A stretch of DNA of 64,000 nt from the NCBI GenBank assembly GCA_016177845.1, contig JACOUO010000011.1, forward strand, positions 440,326 through 504,325. The letters run 5' to 3'. This document shows positions 8,210-16,999 of the stretch, piece after piece. Both the position numbers and the translations under genes were made by a program. Below the pieces are notes generated by a model that saw only the letters and a list, made by a program, of their open reading frames with translations, was not told the DNA's origin and did no database searches. The DNA comes from Deltaproteobacteria bacterium. GTDB lineage: Bacteria; Desulfobacterota; GWC2-55-46. Every line of letters starts with the position of its first letter. The stretch's first letter is position 1.

Positions 8210-9163
8210 TTAAGGCATCCAGAGATACATGAAGCTCAGGCCCGGTTTTCTGAAACCTGTGTCGATATTGATGAGGTTAATCTCAGCAGGAGGCTGCTCC
8301 ATCATTGAATAGATATTATTTTTGTAAGCCCTCGGAGCCGTATAAGTGATTACGCGAGCCTCTTTGATGCCGGCCTTTTCCTTTGCGGCCTCTATCGCGT
8401 CATCCAAGTAGCCTATTGAATCTACAAGCTTTAAATCCTTTGCCTGTGAGGCTGTATATATCCTTCCGTCAGCTATCTTTCTAAGCTCTTCCCTTGAGAA
8501 GCTCTTATTCCTGCCCTCAAGTATCACATCGAGGAACCTGTCGTACATGCCATTTATTATTGACTGGAGTATCTGCCTCTCATCCTCTGTCATGGGCCTT
8601 AACGGAGTGCCGATATCCTTCTTGTCGCCTGATTTGATGGACTGGTTTGTAAGGCCGAGCTTATCCATGAGGCCTGAGGCGTTTACATTAAACGCAATAA
8701 CGCCTATGCTGCCTGTAACAGTTGTCGGGTGCGCCACTATCACATCAGCGGCTGAGGCAATGTAGTAGCCGCCTGATGCCGCTACATCCATGAACTCGGC
8801 AACTACTGGGATGTTCCTTTTCTTTTTTAAATTCTGTATCTCATGGCGGATTATGTCGCAGGTAGTAACGGAGCCGCCCGGGGTATTTATCCTTAAGATA
8901 ACCGCCTTTACATCCTCATCCTCTGAGGCGCGGCTTACCTCTTCCTTGACCCTTGCGGTTATCTTCTGCTTTGTCTGGACGCCAAAGACATTTGAATCTT
9001 CGTTCTCGGTTATGATGCCCGAGATATCGATGAGGAGTATCTTATCCTTACCCTCTCCCGCAATGGACTTCTCCTTCAGGGGCTCTACGCCGGGAAGGGC
9101 TATCATCACGCAGCCGCTAAGAAAAAAAGCAAGCACAACAGCAAGTTTGAGAATATTTTTCAT
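8210..9163 (-). CDS. sppA: signal peptide peptidase SppA (S49), apparently a lipoprotein
   Basis: A 317-aa short-form SppA. Catalytic Ser130 lies in VAASGGYYIA and the general-base Lys in the IKSGDKKD block (177-182), the Ser-Lys dyad of S49 peptidases. Unusually, the N-terminus (hydrophobic 4-16, then L-S-G-C18) is a good lipobox, suggesting a membrane-anchored lipoprotein rather than a transmembrane helix. It would clear cleaved signal peptides or membrane-protein fragments. AGGAG precedes the ATG. It sits 30 bp after the HprK-like gene and 29 bp before the GT-C gene. Confidence 0.85.
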   Translation of the reverse strand: MKNILKLAVVLAFFLSGCVMIALPGVEPLKEKSIAGEGKDKILLIDISGIITENEDSNVFGVQTKQKITARVKEEVSRASEDEDVKAVILRINTPGGSVTTCDIIRHEIQNLKKKRNIPVVAEFMDVAASGGYYIASAADVIVAHPTTVTGSIGVIAFNVNASGLMDKLGLTNQSIKSGDKKDIGTPLRPMTEDERQILQSIINGMYDRFLDVILEGRNKSFSREELRKIADGRIYTASQAKDLKLVDSIGYLDDAIEAAKEKAGIKEARVITYTAPRAYKNNIYSMMEQPPAEINLINIDTGFRKPGLSFMYLWMP

Positions 9164-9193
9164 ATTTCTCCTGATTTCAATATGCCTTTTTCT

Positions 9194-10267
9194 TTATGCC
9201 TCTTTTATAATCCTTCTTATTCTTTCCTGGCTCTGCCCGACTGTCTCTACACCGGTATTTAATATATGGCAAGTGGCTGATTCAAATAACTGGCTGAAAA
9301 ATCTCCGTTGAAGCTCATTCCTCTTCATAAGGAGATAAGGGTTATAGAAAGACTCGTACTTGAACTCTCCGATATTATCCCCTGCCCCCGCAAGCACCTG
9401 ATACCTGCCCTCTTCAAGGATGTTTACCGCATCGTCGGAACTTAATTCGACCTCTGCGGGAGATTCATTGTCACGCCTTAAAAGTATAACAGACTTTACA
9501 ACAGCCCTTTCCACAAATTTATCAGGCCCGCCTATCCATTCAGGGTCAAGGATGGCCCTTGAATTGGCGAATGAGGAAAAATCATCATTCTCGACATTTT
9601 CGCATTTGCACCTGTCGAACAAGGGGGCGATATTCGCAAAGCTCTTTACCATATCCGTCCTGATATAGAATTTGCGTTCTGAGATATCAGCCATCGCCAG
9701 CCCCTTTTTATATTGGAGGAATACCCAATCATCGGAATGAATTTTCCCGTCCGGCAGCTGCATAAGTCCCCATGTATGGGTGCTTTTGCCAGTGCCTGTA
9801 GGGGCGATGAGCAAAATTCCCTTGCCGTTTACAACAGCGCATGAGCCGTGGATGGAGTGGATATTGTGCTGTGTCTCAAGGATGTCAGCTGCAATGCCAA
9901 GCGCCCAGCTCTTGCACTGCCCGTAATATTCAGTATTTATGAATATTGCTGTCCTTGTCTCGTGGTTGTAATAGGCTGAAGGCTCGTGGCCGTCAATACC
10001 GCTTACTGCGTAGATGAGCCCGTGAGGGAGCACGGCAGGGGCTCGTGGGGCCGAGAACCAGTTCTCCACCCAAAAATCATAGAGGTGGAAAGAATTGGTA
10101 TGGAGCCTTATCATTATGCCGTGAATATTGGCATTCCAATGATATCTCTCAAAGTCCTCGGAAAGTTTTGCCTCGGCAAGCTCTACAAGCCTGTCCCTTT
10201 CTTCAAGGCTGATATCCTTGTTGGAATTCACCCGCCCTCTGACGCGGGTCATGTAATTGGAACGCAT
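9194..10267 (-). CDS. HPr kinase / PEPCK-fold P-loop protein
   Basis: A 357-aa protein with a P-loop APTGTGKST (about 155-163) and a following HSDDW (178-181), the arrangement of HprK-like and PEP-carboxykinase-fold proteins where the Asp pair coordinates metal or acts as base. The N-terminal 140 residues are not recognised. It lacks the usual HPr partner nearby, so a sugar-phosphotransferase role is not implied; phosphorylation of a small molecule or peptide is equally possible. AGGAG lies 9-10 nt before the ATG. It is transcribed with sppA. Confidence 0.6.
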   Translation of the reverse strand: MRSNYMTRVRGRVNSNKDISLEERDRLVELAEAKLSEDFERYHWNANIHGIMIRLHTNSFHLYDFWVENWFSAPRAPAVLPHGLIYAVSGIDGHEPSAYYNHETRTAIFINTEYYGQCKSWALGIAADILETQHNIHSIHGSCAVVNGKGILLIAPTGTGKSTHTWGLMQLPDGKIHSDDWVFLQYKKGLAMADISERKFYIRTDMVKSFANIAPLFDRCKCENVENDDFSSFANSRAILDPEWIGGPDKFVERAVVKSVILLRRDNESPAEVELSSDDAVNILEEGRYQVLAGAGDNIGEFKYESFYNPYLLMKRNELQRRFFSQLFESATCHILNTGVETVGQSQERIRRIIKEA

Positions 10268-10389
10268 AAAAAGGTACTCCTGTCATGATTTAAACAGGCA
10301 AGAGATGAAGGAAAATTTAATTTAAAATGATCTGCAAGCAGTTGCGCGCAATACTTGGTTCAAGGTGTGAAATAAAGCTGAAGTTGTTC

Positions 10390-10605
10390 CTATGTTATCT
10401 TGCCCATTTTGTTTAAAAAATCGCCGACGGCAACCCTTACCATGGCGCTTAAGTCCCAGTCCTGCCCGAGCATTTTTTTGTACTCACCGGCAAGCTCTTG
10501 AAGCTTTTCAACCTGATCTTTCTCAAGCTGGACTGATAGCTCTTCGTACTCCTCTTCGTGGTCATGCCCGCCGTGGCCGTGATTGTGGTCGTGGTCGCAT
10601 CCCAT
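10390..10605 (-). CDS. His-rich N-terminus mini-protein, hypothetical
   Basis: A 71-aa protein whose first 16 residues hold six His and two Asp (H5, 7, 9, 11, 14, 16), a typical Ni/Zn/Co-chelating stretch, followed by an acidic, probably coiled helical region (EEYEELSVQLEKDQVEKLQEL). GAGAGGTAG precedes the ATG. It starts 13 bp after the LOG gene stop, so it belongs to the guaB-guaA-LOG transcript. No enzyme fold is apparent; metal storage or sensing is a guess. The 122-bp gap downstream (10268-10389) shows no recognisable feature. Confidence 0.65.
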   Translation of the reverse strand: MGCDHDHNHGHGGHDHEEEYEELSVQLEKDQVEKLQELAGEYKKMLGQDWDLSAMVRVAVGDFLNKMGKIT

Positions 10606-10618
10606 ATTATTCTACCTC

Positions 10619-11335
10619 TCAAGGCACAATTTTTTTGTTTTTTATTTTTGTAAGTCCCTCTTCCTTCTTCAGCGGCTCGGTGCTTTTTATAAGCTTCATC
10701 TTCCTTGCCATGTGCTTGTTGATGATATCAAGCACCTCTTTTGGGTCATCGGTCATGTCGATAAAGTCCAAATCCTCAGGGGATATTGTCTTATATTTGA
10801 CCATATTTTTCTTCATGAACTCCATAAGAGGGCTCCAGTATTCGCTGCCGAAAAGGATAAGAGGAAAAGGATATATCTTATGGGTCTGAATAAGGGTCAA
10901 GGCTTCGAAGAATTCATCAAGCGTGCCGAAGCCGCCTGGCATACACACGTAGCCAATGGCGTACTTGACGAACATGACCTTCCTTGCAAAAAAGTACCTG
11001 AAGTGAAGCGACCTGTTCTGGTATTTGTTGGGCTTCTGCTCTTTCGGTAGAGTGATATTGAGCCCTATTGAGACGCCTCCGTTCATTGAAGCGCCCTTAT
11101 TGGCAGCTTCCATTATGCCCGGGCCGCCCCCTGTTATCACGGTATAGCCGTTCTTGGAAAGCAGGCTTGAGACCTCAATGCACTTTTTATAATATTTATT
11201 GTTCTTGTTCAGGCGCGCTGAGCCGAAGATGGAAACAGCCGGCCCGATATCCGAAAGCTCGTCAAAGCCCTCGATAAACTCGCTCATTATGCGGAAAAGC
11301 CGCCATGTTTCCTTACCCTTGAGGTCCTCAACCAT
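10619..11335 (-). CDS. LOG-family (TIGR00730) nucleoside 5'-monophosphate phosphoribohydrolase
   Basis: A 238-aa Rossmann-type protein with the hallmark GGGPGIMEAANKG and PGGFGTLDEFFEAL motifs of the 'lysine decarboxylase-like' LOG family, which in fact cleaves N-glycosidic bonds of nucleotide monophosphates. The start lies 5 bp after guaA and its Shine-Dalgarno (GGGAGTGA) is made from the last guaA codons, so it is tightly coupled to GMP synthesis. That context fits a purine nucleotide substrate, which is inference. Confidence 0.85.
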   Translation of the reverse strand: MVEDLKGKETWRLFRIMSEFIEGFDELSDIGPAVSIFGSARLNKNNKYYKKCIEVSSLLSKNGYTVITGGGPGIMEAANKGASMNGGVSIGLNITLPKEQKPNKYQNRSLHFRYFFARKVMFVKYAIGYVCMPGGFGTLDEFFEALTLIQTHKIYPFPLILFGSEYWSPLMEFMKKNMVKYKTISPEDLDFIDMTDDPKEVLDIINKHMARKMKLIKSTEPLKKEEGLTKIKNKKIVP

Positions 11336-11340
11336 TCAAA

Positions 11341-12885
11341 TCACTCCCATTCTATAGTGGCTGGCGGTTTTGAACTGATATCATACACTACCCTGTTGAC
11401 TCCCCTGACCTCGTTTATAACCCTTCTGGATATATTCTCCATCACATCATACGGGAGCTTGACCCAATCGGCTGTCATGCCGTCGATGCTGTCAACAGCC
11501 CTTAAAGCGATAGTGTTCTCGTATGTCCTCTCATCACCCATTACGCCGACTGTCTTAATAGGCAGGAGCACCGCGAATGACTGCCAGAGCTTCTTGTAAA
11601 GCCCTGCCTTTTTTATCTCTTCAAGCACTATGGCGTCAGCCTCTCTTAAGATGGAACACCTCTTCTCGTTTACCTCACCGATTATCCTTATGGCAAGGCC
11701 GGGGCCCGGGAACGGCTGCCTGTCGATTATCTCATCAGGCATTCCCATCTCCCTGCCAAGGGCCCTTACTTCATCTTTAAACAGCTCCCTTAAAGGCTCT
11801 ACCAGCTTAAGCTTCATCTTCTTTAAAAGCCCGCCAACATTATGGTGGCTCTTAATCGTTGCCGAAGGCCCTTTAAAGGACACACTTTCTATAACGTCAG
11901 GATAGAGCGTACCTTGAGCGAGGAATTTCACATTTTTTATCTGTTTTGCCTCTTCCTCAAATACCCTTACGAACTCCCCTCCGATTATCTTTCTCTTCTT
12001 CTCAGGGTCTTCTATCTTCCTAAGCTTTTTAAGGAACCTTTCAGAGGCATCGACACGGCGGATATTCATATGGAAGCTCTTCTTTAAAGTAGCCTCCACC
12101 TTATCAGCCTCGCCCTTCCTTAAGACTCCGTTATCCACGAATATGCAGGTAAGATTATTGCCGATTGCCTTGTGTACGATAAGGGCAGCAACGGCTGAGT
12201 CAACTCCTCCGCTTATGCCGCATACTACCTTGTCATTGCCGACCTTCTCCCTGATTTCAGCTATGGCGGTATCAATAAAGGACTTCATCGTCCATATGGG
12301 CTTGCAGCCGCATACCTTCATTACAAAGTTCTTTAATATCTTATCGCCTTTCGGCGTGTGAACGACCTCAGGGTGGAACTGTACTCCAAAAACAAGGCCG
12401 GATTCGTCCCTCATTGCGCAGATGCTTGAGTTATCGCTATGGCTGATGGCCTTAAAACCCTTGGGCAAACCAATGACCTTATCGCCGTGGCTCATCCATA
12501 CCTTGGCTTTTGCCCCAATACCGCTTAAAAGGTCCCCTGCCTCGTCAATAAGGAGGTCAGCCCCGCCGTATTCCCTCTTTTTCGACCTTTCTACTTTGCC
12601 ACCCAAAAGCTTGGCCGTCAACTGCATGCCGTAGCATATCCCAAGTACAGGCACACCGAGGTTAAAGATGGATTTATTTATTGTCGGCGCTTCCTTGTCA
12701 TAGACGCTTGAAGGGCCGCCTGAGAGGATGATGCCTTTAGGGCTAAACTCTCTTATAAAATCCTCGCCGCAGTTAAACGGGTGAATCTCGCAGTAAACCT
12801 TCTGCTCGCGTATCCTTCTGGCTATAAGCTGGGTGTACTGTGAGCCGAAATCAAGTATAAGTATTTTTTGTGAATGGATATCCAT
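11341..12885 (-). CDS. guaA: GMP synthase (glutamine-hydrolysing)
   Basis: A 514-aa two-domain enzyme converting XMP to GMP. The N-terminal class I amidotransferase has nucleophile C84 (LGICYGMQL) and the His/Glu pair in FHPEVVHT; the ATP-pyrophosphatase domain has the PP-loop [10 protein letters not shown]; the C-terminal dimerisation domain carries [11 protein letters not shown]. Length and architecture are standard. It lies 28 bp downstream of guaB. Confidence 0.96.
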   Translation of the reverse strand: MDIHSQKILILDFGSQYTQLIARRIREQKVYCEIHPFNCGEDFIREFSPKGIILSGGPSSVYDKEAPTINKSIFNLGVPVLGICYGMQLTAKLLGGKVERSKKREYGGADLLIDEAGDLLSGIGAKAKVWMSHGDKVIGLPKGFKAISHSDNSSICAMRDESGLVFGVQFHPEVVHTPKGDKILKNFVMKVCGCKPIWTMKSFIDTAIAEIREKVGNDKVVCGISGGVDSAVAALIVHKAIGNNLTCIFVDNGVLRKGEADKVEATLKKSFHMNIRRVDASERFLKKLRKIEDPEKKRKIIGGEFVRVFEEEAKQIKNVKFLAQGTLYPDVIESVSFKGPSATIKSHHNVGGLLKKMKLKLVEPLRELFKDEVRALGREMGMPDEIIDRQPFPGPGLAIRIIGEVNEKRCSILREADAIVLEEIKKAGLYKKLWQSFAVLLPIKTVGVMGDERTYENTIALRAVDSIDGMTADWVKLPYDVMENISRRVINEVRGVNRVVYDISSKPPATIEWE

Positions 12886-12913
12886 AGTATGCCTTCCGCA
12901 GTAGAAAACGGAA

Positions 12914-14377
12914 TTATGCCTCCTGTTTATAATTAGGCGCTTCTTTTGTTATCGTAACATCATGGACATGGCTTTCCCTCAGGCCCGAAGACGTAATCTT
13001 TATGAAACTCGCCTTCTGATGGAGCTCCGGGATGTTCTTTGCGCCGCAGTAGCCCATGCCTGCCCTTAAGCCGCCTATAAGCTGGAAGATGGTAGCGGCA
13101 ATGGGGCCCTTGTGGGGGACCCTGCCCTCGATGCCTTCGGGCACAAGCTTAAGGTCGCTCTCCACATCTTCCTGGAAGTACCTGTCTTTACTGCCTTTTT
13201 TCATTGCTTCAATGGAGCCCATGCCCCTGTAGAGCTTAAATGTCCTGCCCTGATAAAGTATTGTCTCACCCGGGCTTTCATCTGTGCCCGCAAAGAGGCC
13301 GCCTATCATTATTGAGTCCGCGCCTGCGGCAAGCGCCTTTGTGATATCGCCTGAGAATTTGATGCCTCCGTCAGCGATTACAGGTATGTTCTTTTTACGG
13401 GCGACATTTACGCAGTCCGCAACTGCGGTTATCTGCGGCACTCCGATGCCTGTGACTATCCTTGTTGTGCAAATCGAGCCAGGGCCAACGCCTACCTTTA
13501 TGGCATCTACACCGGCCTTAATGAGCGCCTCTGCTGCTGCGGCGGTAGCGACATTGCCTGCGATAAGCTGGCAGTTAAAACTCTTTTTCGTGGACTTTAC
13601 TGCCTCAAGTACGCCCTTGCTGTGACCGTGCGCGGTATCTACGATAATGCAGTCCGCACCTGCCTTAAGAAGCGCCTCTATGCGGGCTTCCCTGTCATAG
13701 GAAACACCCACGGCAGCGCCTACCCTGAGCCTTCCGAAGGTATCTTTGCATGAATTGGGGTACTTCTCCCTCTTCTCGATGTCAGTTACCGTTATAAGGC
13801 CCTTAAGCTGGTTTTTCTTATCTACTACAGGAAGTTTTTCAATCCTGTGCTTATGAAGTATCTCTTTTGCCTTCTCTATTGAAATACCTACAGGCGCGGT
13901 GATGACCTCCTTGGTCATTATCTCGGAAATCTTTCTCATCGGGTTTGTCTCAAACCTTAAATCCCTGTTTGTAAGTATTCCGACAAGCACTCCGTCTTTA
14001 ACAATGGGAAAGCCTGATATCTGCTCGGTCTTCATTATATCAAGGGCATCAGCCAGCTTCTGCTCAGGGCTTAATGTCCTCGGTTTTGTGATAACGACCG
14101 ATTCATATTTTTTGACCTTATCGACCATTGCGGCCTGCTCTTCAATCGTAAGGTTCTTATGTATTATGCCTATGCCGCCTGCCTGCGCTATGGCTATCGC
14201 CATTCTGGATTCGGTTACCGTATCCATTGCCGCGCTGAGGAGCGGGATATTAAGCCTTATCTCATTGGTAAGCCTTGTGGATACATCAACATCCCTTGGA
14301 AGCACCTGCGAAAAAGCCGGCTCCAACAGTACATCATCAAAAGTCAGTGCATTGCGTGTTTTCAGATTATCTGCCAT
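12914..14377 (-). CDS. guaB: IMP dehydrogenase
   Basis: A 487-aa NAD-dependent enzyme catalysing IMP to XMP, the committed step to GMP. It is a TIM barrel interrupted by two CBS domains (about 93-205); catalytic C303 lies in [13 protein letters not shown] and the mobile flap follows (about 385-420). GGGAGGG lies 8 nt before the ATG. It is followed by guaA, giving the usual guaB-guaA order. Confidence 0.96.
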   Translation of the reverse strand: MADNLKTRNALTFDDVLLEPAFSQVLPRDVDVSTRLTNEIRLNIPLLSAAMDTVTESRMAIAIAQAGGIGIIHKNLTIEEQAAMVDKVKKYESVVITKPRTLSPEQKLADALDIMKTEQISGFPIVKDGVLVGILTNRDLRFETNPMRKISEIMTKEVITAPVGISIEKAKEILHKHRIEKLPVVDKKNQLKGLITVTDIEKREKYPNSCKDTFGRLRVGAAVGVSYDREARIEALLKAGADCIIVDTAHGHSKGVLEAVKSTKKSFNCQLIAGNVATAAAAEALIKAGVDAIKVGVGPGSICTTRIVTGIGVPQITAVADCVNVARKKNIPVIADGGIKFSGDITKALAAGADSIMIGGLFAGTDESPGETILYQGRTFKLYRGMGSIEAMKKGSKDRYFQEDVESDLKLVPEGIEGRVPHKGPIAATIFQLIGGLRAGMGYCGAKNIPELHQKASFIKITSSGLRESHVHDVTITKEAPNYKQEA

Positions 14378-14397
14378 ATATTAAAAACCCTCCCGTT

Positions 14398-15357
14398 TTA
14401 GACTGTTTTGATTCTGTCAATCCTGTTTAAAATAATACCTTCAAGCAGGCCAGCGTCGCTGACCTTTATCTCGTCAAACCCGAATGAATCCATGACAAAA
14501 AGAGTAATGGCAGAGCCCGGAATAATAAGGTCTTCCCTGCCTTTTTCAAGCGTCAATACCTCTGAGCGTTCTTTTATCGTAAGGCTTACAAGGTATTCGT
14601 ATATTTCCTGAATCCTCTTTTTTGAAAGCCTGTAATTATTTATCCTGTCCCTGTCATAGACCTCTAAATTCTGGTCCATTGCCGCAAGGGTGGTGATGGT
14701 GCCGGCAGTGCCTATAAAAGTAGCGCCTCTCCTTGAAGAGTAATCTTCAGGATAGATGCCGCCCCTTAGCATCAGCCCCTTAAGTTCAGAGATGACCCTT
14801 TCTATCTCTTTTTCAAGGGCTTGAAGTTCTGTCTTTTTCGGAGGGTCGCTCTTTAAATGATTCTCGGTAAGGTGCACTACACCCATCTCCATGCTCCACG
14901 CCCCATGCATCTCAAGGCCTGTTGTGAAGATGAACTCGGTGCTGCCCCCTCCGATATCTATTACGACCTGCTTTTCACTCTTATCTTCTATTACGGAGAG
15001 AACGCCGAGAAGCGAAAGACGGGCTTCCTCATCACCGGAGATAACCGATATTTCAATGCCTGCCTTTTTCTTTACTTCATCAAGGAACCACTGCCTGTTG
15101 GCAGCCCTCCTTACTACACTTGTGGCAACGGCGGTAACTTCCGTTATTTTATTTTCAGAGATTATCTTTTTAAAATCAACAAGCGCGTCAACCGTTCTTT
15201 TGGCTGAGAGCTTATCAATGCCGCCCTCTTCCGTATAACTTCCGCCAAGCCTTGTTATAGCCCTTTTATAGATAAGCGGCTTTAGCTTTGCGCCGTCGGG
15301 CTCGGCTATCAGGAGCCTTAAGGTATTTGTGCCTATATCAATGGATGCGTATTTCAA
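14398..15357 (-). CDS. Ppx/GppA-family exopolyphosphatase / guanosine pentaphosphatase
   Basis: A 319-aa ASKHA-fold phosphatase with N-terminal IDIGTNTLRLLIAE and phosphate-binding VIDIGGGSTEFIF. The short form lacks the HD-like C-terminal domains of long Ppx. It probably hydrolyses polyphosphate or pppGpp. The start is TTG (complement 15355-15357), directly after the exbD TAA, with GGGAGA 4-5 nt before it inside exbD. Its place before guaB-guaA is consistent with guanine-nucleotide metabolism, but this is only context. Confidence 0.86.
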   Translation of the reverse strand: MKYASIDIGTNTLRLLIAEPDGAKLKPLIYKRAITRLGGSYTEEGGIDKLSAKRTVDALVDFKKIISENKITEVTAVATSVVRRAANRQWFLDEVKKKAGIEISVISGDEEARLSLLGVLSVIEDKSEKQVVIDIGGGSTEFIFTTGLEMHGAWSMEMGVVHLTENHLKSDPPKKTELQALEKEIERVISELKGLMLRGGIYPEDYSSRRGATFIGTAGTITTLAAMDQNLEVYDRDRINNYRLSKKRIQEIYEYLVSLTIKERSEVLTLEKGREDLIIPGSAITLFVMDSFGFDEIKVSDAGLLEGIILNRIDRIKTV

Positions 15358-15732
15358 TTATCTCCCATGCTCGGTTGCGATGGACAGTTTTTCCGCGCCT
15401 GCGGCTTTTGCGGTATCGAGCACTTTTACTATAATATTGTGGCGTGTCGCGCCGTCAGCCTTTATCACTACTGTTTTGTCGAGGCCTGAGCCAAAACCCT
15501 GCCTGAGTTTCCCGTAAAGCTCTTCCTGCCTGACATCTTTTCCGTTGAGGCTTATAAGCCCGCTTTCGTTTATTGCTATTACCGCGCCCTTGCCCGGCTC
15601 AGCGTCAGAGGTTACTGCCTTCGGCAGTTTTACCTTGAATGAATCAGTCATGATAAGGGGGGTGGTCACCATGAAAATGACGAGCAGGACCAGCATCACA
15701 TCCGTTAAGGGAGTGATATTTATCTCTGACAT
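15358..15732 (-). CDS. exbD: ExbD/TolR biopolymer transport protein
   Basis: A 124-aa inner-membrane protein with one N-terminal helix (SEINITPLTDVMLVLLVIFMV), whose Asp within the helix is the proton-conducting residue of ExbD/TolR/MotB-type stators, and a periplasmic domain. The ATG at 15730-15732 is preferred over an upstream in-frame start that would overlap exbB by 74 bp and add non-homologous residues; AGAGGT lies upstream. It follows exbB by 13 bp. No TonB or TolA gene is adjacent, so the partner system is unknown. Confidence 0.85.
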   Translation of the reverse strand: MSEINITPLTDVMLVLLVIFMVTTPLIMTDSFKVKLPKAVTSDAEPGKGAVIAINESGLISLNGKDVRQEELYGKLRQGFGSGLDKTVVIKADGATRHNIIVKVLDTAKAAGAEKLSIATEHGR

Positions 15733-15745
15733 TGTCTTTTCGTGA

Positions 15746-16393
15746 TTACCTCTTATCTTCCAACCCACCTGAATTACCCTTGCCCAGCGCCTCAGTGAAC
15801 TCAGAGGCGAGCGTTTCAAGCTCCAGGGCGTGCCTTGAAGCTGACCTTATGAAATAGTTATATGCCATTACGGCAGGTATTGCTACGAAAAGACCAGCAG
15901 CGGTTGCCACAAGCGCCTCAGCTATGCCATCGGCAACAGCTGCAGGGCTCGCGCCCTGCGAAATGGCGAGATCGCTGAATGCCCTTATTATGCCAAGTAC
16001 CGTACCAAAAAGACCGATAAACGGCGCGGTGCTTCCGATTGTGCCCAATACCCCTAAAAGCCTGTCAAGCCTGGCAAGCTCTGACCTTGCGCTCAGCTCC
16101 ATCGCGTCGGAGACCTCTGCCTTGCCTTTGCCCGCTTTCCTGTGGCCTGCAAGGAAAACAGCTGCAAGAGCAGACTGATTCGAGAGGCAGACCTTTGCCG
16201 CGCTCTCTACTCCGCTCTGTTTTATCACTGAATCGAGCGCAGGGAAAAAATCCCTCATCCCTTTTCTGAATTTGCTGAAAGACCATGCCCTCTCAAGCAT
16301 GATGGCAATGGAGATAACTGAGAGCAGGCCCAGCACTACTACGCTGATGCCGCCTTTTTGGAGGAGTTCTATAAATGACAGGTTTTCAAACAT
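15746..16393 (-). CDS. exbB: ExbB/TolQ/MotA-type proton channel protein
   Basis: A 215-aa protein with an N-terminal helix (about 10-30) and two C-terminal helices (about 110-135 and 155-180), the ExbB/TolQ topology; the conserved segment LLGVLGTIGSTAPFIGLFGT precedes helix 2. With ExbD it forms an inner-membrane proton-driven motor. It is distinct from the flagellar motA at 55893. The start is 6 bp after the gamma-CA-like gene. Confidence 0.87.
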   Translation of the reverse strand: MFENLSFIELLQKGGISVVVLGLLSVISIAIMLERAWSFSKFRKGMRDFFPALDSVIKQSGVESAAKVCLSNQSALAAVFLAGHRKAGKGKAEVSDAMELSARSELARLDRLLGVLGTIGSTAPFIGLFGTVLGIIRAFSDLAISQGASPAAVADGIAEALVATAAGLFVAIPAVMAYNYFIRSASRHALELETLASEFTEALGKGNSGGLEDKR

Positions 16394-16399
16394 TCTATA

Positions 16400-16921
16400 T
16401 TAATCTTCTACCGTGACCACGCGATAGTTCTTCGCGTACTCGATATAATTTTGGGCCGACCTTTTAATGCGGGCCTTTTCTTCAGGGGTTATTTCCCTTA
16501 CGACTTTACCCGGCAGCCCCACTACAAGGCTTCCCGGAGGCACCTTCATGCCCTCTTTTATAAGCGCGCCTGCGCCGATTATGCAGTCCTCACCTATCTC
16601 GGCGTTATCAAGGACGATTGCCCCCATGCCTATGAGGCACCTGTCCTTTATGGTGCAGCCGTGGAGTATCACATTATGGCCTATTGTTATATCATCTCCA
16701 ATGATAAGCGGGTATGTATCCTTTGTGACATGGAGGGTGCAATTATCCTGAACATTGGTCCTGCTGCCTATCCTGATATAATGCACATCTCCGCGCACTA
16801 CGGCGTTGAACCAGATAGTAGAGTTCTCACCTATTTCAACATCGCCTATGATGCGGGCGCTTTCTTCGGCAAATACGGTCTCATGGAGCTTGGGCCAGAT
16901 ACCCTTATAGGCTAAAAGCAT
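16400..16921 (-). CDS. gamma-carbonic-anhydrase-like left-handed beta-helix protein
   Basis: A 173-aa hexapeptide-repeat protein (for example IGENSTIWFNAVVRGDVHYI, IIGDDITIGHNVILHG) with His residues in the positions used for zinc by Cam/YrdA/PaaY-type gamma-CAs (RGDVHYI, IGHNVILHG). The ATG at 16919-16921 has GGGGTGA 5 nt upstream; a GTG nine bases earlier is in frame but less well placed. Activity cannot be assumed, since many members are inactive as carbonic anhydrase. Confidence 0.82.
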   Translation of the reverse strand: MLLAYKGIWPKLHETVFAEESARIIGDVEIGENSTIWFNAVVRGDVHYIRIGSRTNVQDNCTLHVTKDTYPLIIGDDITIGHNVILHGCTIKDRCLIGMGAIVLDNAEIGEDCIIGAGALIKEGMKVPPGSLVVGLPGKVVREITPEEKARIKRSAQNYIEYAKNYRVVTVED

Positions 16922-16999
16922 ATTTTTCACCCCGCTCAGTTCGATTTTCTAAAACTTAAAATATATCAAAATACTCAAAAAATCACAAACAAAATGTAT

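Noticed and set aside
15733-15819. Longer N-terminus for ExbD
   Set aside because: It would overlap exbB by 74 bp and add residues unlike the family; the ATG at 15730-15732 gives the standard N-terminal helix.
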